Shown piece after piece: positions 5,941 through 13,229 of a DNA stretch of 24,657 nucleotides. A model generated the notes under the pieces. The model had not been told where the DNA came from, searched no databases, and saw nothing but the letters and a program-made list of their open reading frames with translations. Position 1 is the stretch's first letter; every line of letters begins with the position of its first letter. The stretch spans positions 1-24,657 of the IMG/VR virus record IMGVR_UViG_3300036046_000367; one strand, given 5' to 3'. This stretch comes from a virus. The position numbers and the translations under genes are program-made.

Positions 5941-6144
5941 TTGTTGCGCAATCTAGCTGAGTTGTTCACTATCGAAGAAATTGAGACACTGGGATTTGAG
6001 TTAGGTGTTCATGCCGATGATTTGCAGGGCGACACGCGCAACCGCAAAGCGGCGTCGCTAGTGGATTGGGCTGAGCGCAACAACAGGTTAGTTGATTTGA
6101 CCGTCGCGATTGCGATCAGACGGCCAAACGCAAAATGGGAGTGA
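5941..6144 (+). CDS. EAD-like (effector-associated, death-like) domain, probably expressed as -1 frameshift extension
   Basis: The domain fits the compact helical pattern 'L..lF..eEle.L.FeLGv..ddL.G.tr..KA..LV.w.eR..rL..L...i...RP...W': see FTIEEIETLGFELGVHADDL, KAASLVDWAERNNRL and RRPNAKW. I know this pattern as a small module attached to NACHT, TIR, CHAT, caspase-like or trypsin-like proteins in bacterial conflict systems; I cannot give its family number. No ATG exists in this frame and TTG 5941/5944 lack a Shine-Dalgarno, while the frame is open back to 5875 and in register with the -1 shift at 5893. The linker (RIKRRRTS) is strongly basic. A standalone start at TTG 5941 remains possible. 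Confidence 0.7.
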   Translation: MLRNLAELFTIEEIETLGFELGVHADDLQGDTRNRKAASLVDWAERNNRLVDLTVAIAIRRPNAKWE

Positions 6145-6151
6145 CAACAAC

Positions 6152-6802
6152 ATGAGTTTCGTCAACGCAATCGAGAACAGCATCATCAATCACATGCTGC
6201 GCAACACAGCATGGACATCGCCGGGAACGTCGGTGTATGTCGGCCTCATCAGCGCCATCGCCAACGGCGAGACGCCCAGCGTGACCGAAATTACTGGCGG
6301 CGCGTATGCGCGTCAGCAGGTGCAGGGCACGGCGGCATGGACTGCGCCGGCCGGCAGCGGCACGGATAACGTCAATGAAATTGCATTCCCTGCGGCTACT
6401 GGTGCAGCATGGCCTGAGGTAGTCGCCGTTGGCATCTGGGATGCGCTGACAGCCGGCAATCTCATGATGGTGGATTGGCTGGCAACGACGCGCTATGCGT
6501 TCACGGCATTAGACGCGGGCGACGTATTCACCGCGTTCGGCACTGGGCTAGCCAACGGCGACCGCGTGGTACTGCAGGCCGTTGACGATTCGACACTGCC
6601 GACCGGCGTAAGCGCCGACACGATCTATTTCGTCGTGGGTGTGTCGGGCAACACGTTTCAGTTGTCCACCACATCGGGCGGCAGTGCCATCGCGTTGACC
6701 GCCAACGGCGCTGGAAAGGTCGTGCGTATCAACCCGCGCACGGTCAACGTCGGCGACGTGTTCCGATTCCCGATTGGCAACCTCGACGTGATCGTTGATT
6801 AG
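6152..6802 (+). CDS. Phage tail fibre-type structural protein with inserted beta domain
   Basis: This 216-residue protein starts at ATG 6152 with a GGGAGTG ribosome site. The N-terminal half (FVNAIENSIINHMLRNTAWTS, then SVYVGLISA, GGAYARQQV, IAFPAATGAAWPEVVAVGIWD) matches a widespread small phage structural family usually annotated as tail fibre or virion protein. Residues about 125-195 carry a beta-rich insert (LANGDRVVLQAVDDSTLPTG, YFVVGVSGNTFQLSTTSGGS) of the kind found in fibres and baseplates. It begins the block of fibre-like genes that precedes the terminase. Confidence 0.75.
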   Translation: MSFVNAIENSIINHMLRNTAWTSPGTSVYVGLISAIANGETPSVTEITGGAYARQQVQGTAAWTAPAGSGTDNVNEIAFPAATGAAWPEVVAVGIWDALTAGNLMMVDWLATTRYAFTALDAGDVFTAFGTGLANGDRVVLQAVDDSTLPTGVSADTIYFVVGVSGNTFQLSTTSGGSAIALTANGAGKVVRINPRTVNVGDVFRFPIGNLDVIVD

Positions 6803-6812
6803 GCGGTGATAC

Positions 6813-7292
6813 ATGCCGATTGAGACCAGTTACGGAACTGCTGGGCAGGCGTTTACGATCACGCTGAACTCGCTGGCATCAAGCGCAACGGCGGCGCGGC
6901 AGTCTACTGAGATCAGCAACGCTACGCCGCTGTCGCTTGATGCGCTCGTGTTCGTGATTCTCGAAATTCAAACAGGCACGATTGGCAGCGACCGATGCGC
7001 GTATGTGTATGCGTTCGGTAGTGCAAACGACGGGACGGATAGGACAGAGGGAGCAGGTGCATCCGACGCGGCACTGACTCAGAACGACCCGACGAATCTC
7101 CCGTTGATCGGCGTGGTCAATATGCCGTCTCAGAGCACTGTGTATCGCGCTGGCCCGTTCAGCGTTGCTCGTGCATTTGGCGGCATTCTGCCTGCTCGAT
7201 GGGGGATTGTGGTGCGCAACTTCTGTGGCATCACGTTGCGCAGCACGGGCAACAGCGCGCACTATCAACTGATCGAAGCCACGGTCACATAG
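6813..7292 (+). CDS. Putative virion structural protein, 159 aa
   Basis: The protein is beta-rich and contains few charged residues (QAFTITLNSLASSATAARQS, LVFVILEIQTGTIG, CAYVYAFGS). I recognise it as resembling small uncharacterised structural proteins next to fibre genes in siphoviruses, without a function. It sits 10 nt after the fibre-type gene and 3 nt before the repeat-fibre gene, so the three are one transcription unit. Confidence 0.65.
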   Translation: MPIETSYGTAGQAFTITLNSLASSATAARQSTEISNATPLSLDALVFVILEIQTGTIGSDRCAYVYAFGSANDGTDRTEGAGASDAALTQNDPTNLPLIGVVNMPSQSTVYRAGPFSVARAFGGILPARWGIVVRNFCGITLRSTGNSAHYQLIEATVT

Positions 7293-7295
7293 CTC

Positions 7296-8945
7296 ATGCT
7301 GTATGCGCCGCCAGTGCACTACGCCGGCGTTTCCGGCGATGGATCAACGACAAGCCTGACGGCCTTGCCGCGTGGCCTGTCGTTGTTGCAAGGCAGCACA
7401 TGGGCCATTAGCTGCTGGACATGGCTGAACAGCATTGCTGCTGATGACTATCGCCAAATCCTCAGCATCAACAACGGGATTGCGATTGGCAGCGGATCGA
7501 GCATTGATGGCATTGACTGGATTAGGCCGGGCGGCGGCAGCAATTACCGCATCAGCCTGTATTTCTCGGAGGCCGATTCATTTGAGGAATACCAAAGCGC
7601 CAATCTCTCACTAAACACGTGGCATCACCTGCACGTGCAACGCATCAGCAATACGCAGATGCAGTTGTATGTGAATGGCGTGCTGAGTGGCGCGCTTGCT
7701 CACTCTGCCATTAGTGCCCTTCGCGCTGAGGCGACGCGCTTCGACATGATCGGCGTGTGGGATACGCTCACCGAGCCGATGAATGGCCGCATTGCGAACG
7801 TCAAGGTGTGGTCGGGCCGGTTCATGTCCGCGTCTGAGGTGCGGGCTGATGCGTATAGCGTTGAACCGCATACGCTTCAAAACCGGTGGGCCTGGTATCC
7901 GTTCCCCGTTGGCCGAGCGCGCTATCTGGATTACAGCGGACGCAATCATCACATCAGCACGACGCGCGGCAACCCCGGCACGACGCCCGCGCCAGTGCAT
8001 CGGCTCATTGCGCCGGCTGCGCGTCATCGGTTATTCGTCCTACCGTGGGCGCGCACGGCAGGCACAACACAAAACGGCGCAGCTGTGATGCGCGGCGCTG
8101 GCCGTATGTCACCATTGGCCGCGCTCACATATGCTGCATCGGTTGCAATGCGTGGCGCGGGGCGCGCCAATGCACAGCCCGCGCTCAACATCGCCGCATC
8201 AGCCGCCGTGAGAGGGAGCGGCAGAGAGAACGCTGCGCCGTCGTTGAATATCGCCAGCAACGTTGCGCTTCGCGGCGCTGGCCGCATCGCGCCGGGCGGG
8301 ACACTGAACCTGAATGGTGCGAGCGTCGTGCGCGGGCAGGGCAAGGCAAATGCGCAAGCCCTACTCAACATCGGCGCATCGTCTCGGATCGTCGGCGCGT
8401 CGAAGTTCAACACGTCGCCGTCGCTCAGCATCGCGGCGCTGGCTGTGCTGCGTGCGCAGGGACGCGCAAATGCAGACGGATCGCTACAGGCCGCAGGCGC
8501 AGCCATGATGATGATCAGTCGCAGCCGAATGAACGCCAGTGCATTGCTCAACATCAGCGCAGCGGCGGCCATGCGCGCACATGGCGTGATGCAGCCGAAC
8601 GGCGCAATGACTGCGACGGGTGCGGCGGCGCTATTGGTATCGCGCAGCAAAATGAACGCCGGGGCATCGCTCAACATTGGCGGGGCGGCTGCAATGCGTA
8701 GTGCATCGAAAGCCAACGTTGTTGCCGCGTTGACGATCAATCAGGCCGCGACGATGCGTACTGCAAGCGCCATGCACGTTGTGCCAGTGCTCATCATCGG
8801 CGCATCGTCTACAGTGCGCGGTTACGCGCTGATGCGCGCCAATGGTTCAATCGCTGGCGTCGTGGCTACGGCAATCGAAACGCTCATCATGCGCGATGAG
8901 CCAGTGATGCAGGTGCGCGACGATATGGACATGGTGATGCGATGA
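7296..8945 (+). CDS. LamG-like adhesin with about 13 repeats of 20 residues (fibre-like)
   Basis: Residues 1-190 form a LamG/concanavalin-like lectin domain: WAISCWTWLNS, LNTWHHLHVQRIS, MQLYVNGVLSG, GRIANVKVWSG. A linker ends near residue 258. Residues 261-525 are about thirteen repeats of 20-21 residues with pattern 'A.-R-G.G-[RK]-.NA...L-N-I-.A-S', probably a beta-solenoid or other elongated fibre. The last 20 residues are Met/Asp-rich. A lectin head on a repetitive shaft suggests host-surface binding, either in a tail fibre or a head decoration fibre. The stop overlaps the next start (ATGA at 8942). Confidence 0.8.
   Translation: MLYAPPVHYAGVSGDGSTTSLTALPRGLSLLQGSTWAISCWTWLNSIAADDYRQILSINNGIAIGSGSSIDGIDWIRPGGGSNYRISLYFSEADSFEEYQSANLSLNTWHHLHVQRISNTQMQLYVNGVLSGALAHSAISALRAEATRFDMIGVWDTLTEPMNGRIANVKVWSGRFMSASEVRADAYSVEPHTLQNRWAWYPFPVGRARYLDYSGRNHHISTTRGNPGTTPAPVHRLIAPAARHRLFVLPWARTAGTTQNGAAVMRGAGRMSPLAALTYAASVAMRGAGRANAQPALNIAASAAVRGSGRENAAPSLNIASNVALRGAGRIAPGGTLNLNGASVVRGQGKANAQALLNIGASSRIVGASKFNTSPSLSIAALAVLRAQGRANADGSLQAAGAAMMMISRSRMNASALLNISAAAAMRAHGVMQPNGAMTATGAAALLVSRSKMNAGASLNIGGAAAMRSASKANVVAALTINQAATMRTASAMHVVPVLIIGASSTVRGYALMRANGSIAGVVATAIETLIMRDEPVMQVRDDMDMVMR
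8076..8870 (+). repeat. Tandem coding repeat, about 60 bp period, 13 units
   Basis: The first five units are exactly 20 codons apart (Arg at residues 266, 286, 306, 326, 346), later ones 20-21. DNA identity between units is modest, so the repeat is kept at protein level. This suggests an old structural repeat rather than recent slippage. Confidence 0.85.
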
Positions 8946-9265
8946 CGATAAATGCAGCGAGCCGCGAACTGAGTAACAGCCCGGTGCGCCAGAGCGTGCG
9001 CGAAGTGCGCGCACGGCGCATTCGACTGCCGGCGTATTCAGTTGCGCCAACGTCGCCCGTTGTGCGTTGTTACAACGATGCCACCGGCGCGGACATCAGC
9101 GGATCAGTGTTGAGTGGATTAGCAACAGTGACGCAGGGTGAGTTTGTGACTAACGTTCTCGACCCGGCCAATACGGACATCGGCGCGGTGTATCGCATTG
9201 AAATCCAGTTCGTCGTTAGCAGCGAAACAATCATCCGATATTTTCGTGTGATCTTGGAGGCGTGA
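8942..9265 (+). CDS. Small beta-rich virion-type protein, 107 aa
   Basis: After an Arg-rich N-terminal segment, the protein has alternating strands: VVRCYNDATGADISGSVL, TVTQGEFVTNVLDP, AVYRIEIQFVVSSETIIRYF. This is an immunoglobulin-like or fibre-accessory layout. The family is not recognised. It is coupled to the repeat fibre by ATGA and ends 3 nt before TerS, so it may be a fibre chaperone or attachment protein. Confidence 0.6.
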   Translation: MTINAASRELSNSPVRQSVREVRARRIRLPAYSVAPTSPVVRCYNDATGADISGSVLSGLATVTQGEFVTNVLDPANTDIGAVYRIEIQFVVSSETIIRYFRVILEA

Positions 9266-9268
9266 ATT

Positions 9269-9694
9269 GTGGCAGAACGAAACGACGGACGAAACGAGAG
9301 AGGGCATTTTGTCAAAGGCCACCCCAACACGTCGGGCGGCGGGCGCAAAAGTGCGCGGTTCGAGGAGGGGCGGCTTGCCGTCCTTGAGCACGAAACAACC
9401 GATGACAAATGGCGGGCGATCTGTGCGAAAGCGATTGACGACGCAATCAATGGCGACGGGCGAACCCGCGAGCGCGGACGGCGCTTTGTCGCCGACTACC
9501 TCATTGGTAGACCGCGCCAAACAATCACGCTCGAAACGCGCCCGCCCGACCCGTTTGCCGAATACGACGGATACAGCGACGAACAGTTACGCGCAATCGC
9601 TGACGGCGGAGGTGGCGCGCTCAGTGCTGGCGGCACGGGCAGCGCAGGCACAGACGGCGGCGCGGCAACAACTGGCACGCCGTCACCTGATTGA
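9269..9694 (+). CDS. Putative small terminase subunit
   Basis: This 141-residue protein starts at GTG 9269 with a GGAGG ribosome site. The N-terminus (RGHFVKGHPNTSGGGRKSAR) resembles the 'GN/GHP.GR' start of DUF5681/TerS-like proteins, and the middle (IDDAINGDGRTRERGRRFVADYLIGRP) fits the helical DNA-binding half. The C-terminal 45 residues are Gly/Thr-rich and overlap the start of the large subunit. Role inferred mainly from its position: recognition of phage DNA for packaging together with TerL. Confidence 0.6.
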   Translation: MAERNDGRNERGHFVKGHPNTSGGGRKSARFEEGRLAVLEHETTDDKWRAICAKAIDDAINGDGRTRERGRRFVADYLIGRPRQTITLETRPPDPFAEYDGYSDEQLRAIADGGGGALSAGGTGSAGTDGGAATTGTPSPD

Positions 9695-11000
9695 TTTTGC
9701 GCGGCACGTAGATCGCGGCTACCAGACCGCACCGCACCTGGCAGAGATTGCGACATGGCTAGAGCGAGTAGAGCGGGGCGACGTGCGGCGACTGATGATC
9801 TTTGCGCCGCCGCGCCACGGCAAGAGCAAATTAGCCAGCGAGCTATTCCCGGCGTGGTGCGTTGGCCGCGATGCGTCTCAGCAATTCATGATTGCATCGC
9901 ATTCGGCAGAGTTGGCATACACATTTAGTCGCAACGTGCGCAACATGATTGAAATGGACACATACCGGGAGCTATTCCCCGACACAAAACTGAGCGCCGA
10001 TAACGCTACGGTGCAGCGGTGGACGCTCGACGGCTACACGCGCCCGGCCATGCTGGCCGTTGGCGTAGGTGGCAACCCGACCGGGCAAGGCGCGAAGATC
10101 GCCATCATTGACGACCCGGTTGGCGGCGCGTCCGACGCTGACAGCGTCACCCAACGCGAGACGCTGTATCAGTGGTATGTGTCAACGATTCGCCCGCGCC
10201 TTGAGCCAGCGGGTGCAATCATCCTCATGATGCAACGTTGGCATGAGGACGACCTAGCCGGGCGGCTGCTACGTGATGCGCAGCGCGACGGCGAACAATG
10301 GCACGTCGTTACCATGCCAGCAATAGACGAACACGGCGCGGCGTTGTGGCCGGAGCGTTGGCCGCTGAGTGAACTGGAGGCAATACGCAGCGTATCGGCG
10401 CGCTCATTCGAGGCGAAATACATGCAGCGCCCGCGCCCGGCCGAGGGTGCGTTGTTCAAGCGCGGCTGGCTGCGCACTGCTGATGCTGCGCCGCAGGGAT
10501 TGCGATGGGTGCGATATTGGGATTTGGCCTACAGCGTGAAACAGAGTGGCGACAACAGCGCGACGATCAGCGGCGCGATGGGTAGCGACGGCACGATCTA
10601 CCTGCGGCGTGGCTGGGCCGGCCGCGAGGAAACGCCTGACCTGCGCCGCCGCATCAAAACGACGATGCTGAATGAACGGCGTGATCGGCACGGCATTGAG
10701 AAAGCCATGCACGGCGGGAGCGTCGTTCAGGACCTGCGCCGCGAGCCAGAACTGCTCGGCATCGCGCTCGAAGCGGTGGACGTTGACCGCGACAAAATCG
10801 CGCGGGCGACGCCCGTCGCTGACCGGGCCGAGGCCGGCAAATTGGTATTCGCGCGCGAGACGCTGGCCGACGACGCATGGATTGCATCATGGATTGACGA
10901 ACTGTGCGCATTCCCGTTCGGCGCACACGATGACCGCGTAGACGCCGTGAGTGGCGTATTTGGCATGCTCGCCAAAGCCTCGCAAGGCGTGTATCTATGA
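9624..11000 (+). CDS. terL: Terminase large subunit
   Basis: The packaging motor ATPase and nuclease. Walker A-like APPRHGKS lies at residues 61-68, and AIIDDP (about 160-165) is the Walker B region. The nuclease half has YWDLAYS (Asp300) and HDDRVDA (Asp436-Asp440). The frame is open back to 9267, but the family starts just before the LARRHLIDFARHV helix; GTG 9624 sits 11 nt after GGAGG (9608-9612), giving 458 residues, a normal length. The gene thus begins inside TerS, overlapping it by 71 nt in another frame. The stop overlaps the portal start (ATGA at 10997). Confidence 0.93.
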   Translation: MLAARAAQAQTAARQQLARRHLIDFARHVDRGYQTAPHLAEIATWLERVERGDVRRLMIFAPPRHGKSKLASELFPAWCVGRDASQQFMIASHSAELAYTFSRNVRNMIEMDTYRELFPDTKLSADNATVQRWTLDGYTRPAMLAVGVGGNPTGQGAKIAIIDDPVGGASDADSVTQRETLYQWYVSTIRPRLEPAGAIILMMQRWHEDDLAGRLLRDAQRDGEQWHVVTMPAIDEHGAALWPERWPLSELEAIRSVSARSFEAKYMQRPRPAEGALFKRGWLRTADAAPQGLRWVRYWDLAYSVKQSGDNSATISGAMGSDGTIYLRRGWAGREETPDLRRRIKTTMLNERRDRHGIEKAMHGGSVVQDLRREPELLGIALEAVDVDRDKIARATPVADRAEAGKLVFARETLADDAWIASWIDELCAFPFGAHDDRVDAVSGVFGMLAKASQGVYL

Positions 11001-12994
11001 ACATCATTCAACGCATGGCCTCTCGCTGGTTCGGTGATACGTCACTGCCGCAGGCCAAAGCTGCCTACAACGTCGTCCCTGTTGGTGTGCAGGGCCGGCC
11101 ATATCCGCGCACTTACGACGCGACCAGACTCATCAGTGCCGCGCGCACAAACGAGGTTGTCTACGCCTGCATCAGCACCAAACAACGCACCGCTGTTGAC
11201 CCGCGCCTATACGTCGAACGTCGGCAGAGTGACGGGCAGTGGTTGGAAATTGACGGGCATCCGCTACGCCGGCTGATTATGCGCCCGAACCCCGACATGG
11301 ACGAAATCAATTTTTGGCAATGGTTCATTGCCAGCCGCGAGACGTGCGGCGAGTTCTATGCCGAGATTGTGCGCTCATCGAAGGCCGGGCCGCCGGTGGC
11401 GCTTTACCCACTCAACCCGGCGCTGGTCGATCCGATCCCGAATAGTGACGGCACAATCGGCGCGTATCAGTGGCGGCTCGGTTATTTGAAACAGATCATT
11501 CCCGCCGAGGATATGTTGGTGTGGCGCAATGTTGATATCGGCAACCGATGGCGCGGCCTGTCGCCGTTATCAGTTGCGCTTGGCGCAGTGGGCGGCGACA
11601 TTGCACAGACCGACTACGTAAATGAATTCTTCCGCGTGGGTGGCATTCCCGCCGGGTTGATGACGATCAAGGGCCGGACGGTGACGCCGCTGGAGGCCGA
11701 GGAAATCCGCGAGAAGTGGCGCGCTAAATTCTCGCCATCATCGGGCGGCAACATGAGCGACATTGCTGTGATGGACGAGAACGCGGAGTTTCAGGTGCTT
11801 GGCAGCAAACTCGATGAGTTGTCATCAGAGGAACTGCGCGGCGTGGCTGAGTCGCGCATCTGTATGGTGTTCGGCGTGCCGCCGCTGGTGATCTACGCCT
11901 ACATCGGCATGCTGCGCTCGATTCAATCCAACCTACGCGAAGCCTGGCAACAGTTTTGGGATTCGACACTCACGCCCGAATACCGCGCAATGCGGCAATG
12001 GCTCACGACGCGCATGCTATCAGAGTTTGAAAGCGACGATTTGGTGATGGGTGAGCGCGTGCGCTGCCAGTGGGACATGTTGCAGGTTGCAGCGTTACAG
12101 GACGACGTAGACGGCATGCAGCGGCGTGCACGCGAGAACTACACCGCCGGCGGCATCACGCGCAACGAGTTTCGCGCTGTCATCGGTGCTCCGCCGGATG
12201 ACGTGCATGGCAACGACTACGCAACGCCTGCACAACCGACAGGCGCGCCGGAACCGACGAAGCGCGCCGCACCGATAGCGCGCAAGGCAGTGACAAAAGC
12301 TGATGATGACGACATTGAGCGCATTGACGCCAGCCGCGAAAAGATCGTCGGCAAGGCCGTCGTGAAGATCGAGAAATACTTGCGCGACGAATACGAGGCG
12401 GCCAGCGACCGCATCAAGCGCGACGGCGTTGACGCGGCCACGACCGGCGCGGACGACGGCGCAAAACTGGCACGAGTGATGCAGCCGTTCTATCGTCTCT
12501 CGTTGCGTGCCGCATACGACGATACAAATGTTCTACTCGCTGATCAGGACATCAGCGTGAGTTTCGATCTGGAGAATCCGCGCGTGGCCGACACGATCAA
12601 CGCGCTATTGCAACAGGTCAAACGCGACATTCCCGAAACGACTATCGAGGACATCCGCGCGGCCATCGCAAACGGCCTGCGCGAAGGTTGGGGAACAGAT
12701 CGTATTGGCGACGAACTGCGCGCGGCTGCGCCGCAGATCAGCCAGCGCCGCGCTGACACCATTGCCCGCACAGAGGTAGCGCGCGCACACAGCCGGGGCG
12801 CGCTACTGAGTTATGAGGATTCGGGCGTCGTCAGCGAGGTTGAATGGAACGCAACACTCGACAACAAGACCAGCGAGATATGCCAGCGGCTACATGGTCA
12901 GCGCGCCGGGCTGGGTGAGGCGTTTGAGTCTGGGATCAGTGAGCCGCCGGCGCATCCGAACTGTCGCAGTGTGCTGCTGCCGGTGGTAAACTAG
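10997..12994 (+). CDS. HK97-type portal protein fused to a MuF-like minor head domain
   Basis: Residues about 20-390 are an HK97-family portal (NEVVYACISTKQRTAVDPRL, PLRRLIMRPNPDM, LVWRNVDIGNRWRGLSPLSV, VFGVPPLVIYAY), which forms the DNA-entry ring at the capsid vertex. An acidic/lysine linker (about 420-450) leads to a helical region. The C-terminal about 90 residues match the Mu gpF-like domain: ADTIARTEVARAHSRGALLS, then WNATLDNKTSEICQRLHGQ, ending in EPPAHPNCRS. Portal and MuF are usually separate adjacent genes (as in SPP1), so this 665-residue fusion is unusual. No toxin domain follows the MuF part. Confidence 0.9.
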   Translation: MNIIQRMASRWFGDTSLPQAKAAYNVVPVGVQGRPYPRTYDATRLISAARTNEVVYACISTKQRTAVDPRLYVERRQSDGQWLEIDGHPLRRLIMRPNPDMDEINFWQWFIASRETCGEFYAEIVRSSKAGPPVALYPLNPALVDPIPNSDGTIGAYQWRLGYLKQIIPAEDMLVWRNVDIGNRWRGLSPLSVALGAVGGDIAQTDYVNEFFRVGGIPAGLMTIKGRTVTPLEAEEIREKWRAKFSPSSGGNMSDIAVMDENAEFQVLGSKLDELSSEELRGVAESRICMVFGVPPLVIYAYIGMLRSIQSNLREAWQQFWDSTLTPEYRAMRQWLTTRMLSEFESDDLVMGERVRCQWDMLQVAALQDDVDGMQRRARENYTAGGITRNEFRAVIGAPPDDVHGNDYATPAQPTGAPEPTKRAAPIARKAVTKADDDDIERIDASREKIVGKAVVKIEKYLRDEYEAASDRIKRDGVDAATTGADDGAKLARVMQPFYRLSLRAAYDDTNVLLADQDISVSFDLENPRVADTINALLQQVKRDIPETTIEDIRAAIANGLREGWGTDRIGDELRAAAPQISQRRADTIARTEVARAHSRGALLSYEDSGVVSEVEWNATLDNKTSEICQRLHGQRAGLGEAFESGISEPPAHPNCRSVLLPVVN

Positions 12995-12998
12995 AGTT

Positions 12999-13107
12999 TC
13001 AATCGGGTGGGCCACTGGGTGGTGGAAACGCCGAAGGCGATGCAAATTCGCCGAGCCTAGTGAAAGCCGGCAGGTGACACAAGTTCCGCTACAGCCCACC
13101 CGATTGA
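12999..13107 (+). ncRNA. Candidate structured RNA between portal and protease
   Basis: A 14-bp perfect helix (12999-13012 with 13094-13107) closes a compact fold. Directly stacked on it, CACTGGG (13013-13019) pairs with CCTAGTG (13056-13062), with one G-U. Inside that helix are a GAAA-tetraloop hairpin (13021-13032, one wobble pair) and a second hairpin (GGCGA 13036-13040 with TCGCC 13048-13052). The 31-nt 3' segment (13063-13093) stays unpaired and could pseudoknot. I cannot match it to a known riboswitch or ribozyme. Confidence 0.5.
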
Positions 13108-13160
13108 CACTAAGGCCATCAGAGCTAGAATCACGCCAATCGAATAACTCGGCACGGGCG

Positions 13161-13217
13161 AGAATCAATCGCGCGGCCATGTCTGGGTCACAGACATGGC
13201 CGCGTTTTGCTTTTCCG
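13161..13217 (+). terminator. Leader hairpin element, copy B (terminator-like)
   Basis: CGCGGCCATGTCTG (13172-13185) pairs perfectly with 13191-13204 over a 5-nt loop, followed by TTTTGCTTTT. This is a textbook intrinsic terminator, yet it stands only 25 nt before the protease ATG. Flanks match copy A at 5128-5182; stem tips differ with compensating changes. Together with the structured RNA at 12999-13107 it fills the gap 12995-13229. Confidence 0.75.
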
Positions 13218-13229
13218 TTTCGATCACGC

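Noticed and set aside
8024-8740. A 238-codon minus-strand frame opposite the repeat fibre
   Set aside because: It mirrors the periodic sense repeats; composition is Ala/Pro-rich and no start signal is present.
12515-12530. CGATACAAATG inside the portal gene as another 18-bp dyad site
   Set aside because: Only one half-site matches and it lies in the middle of a conserved coding region.
13053-13078. Resemblance of the AGCC...GCCGGC segment to a cobalamin riboswitch B12 box
   Set aside because: Spacing is off by about two bases, and the conserved riboswitch core and surrounding helices are missing; the downstream gene is a capsid protease.
13074-13229. N-terminal extension of the prohead protease from GTG 13074
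   Set aside because: It would translate through the structured RNA end and the terminator hairpin, and the family's conserved region begins shortly after ATG 13230.
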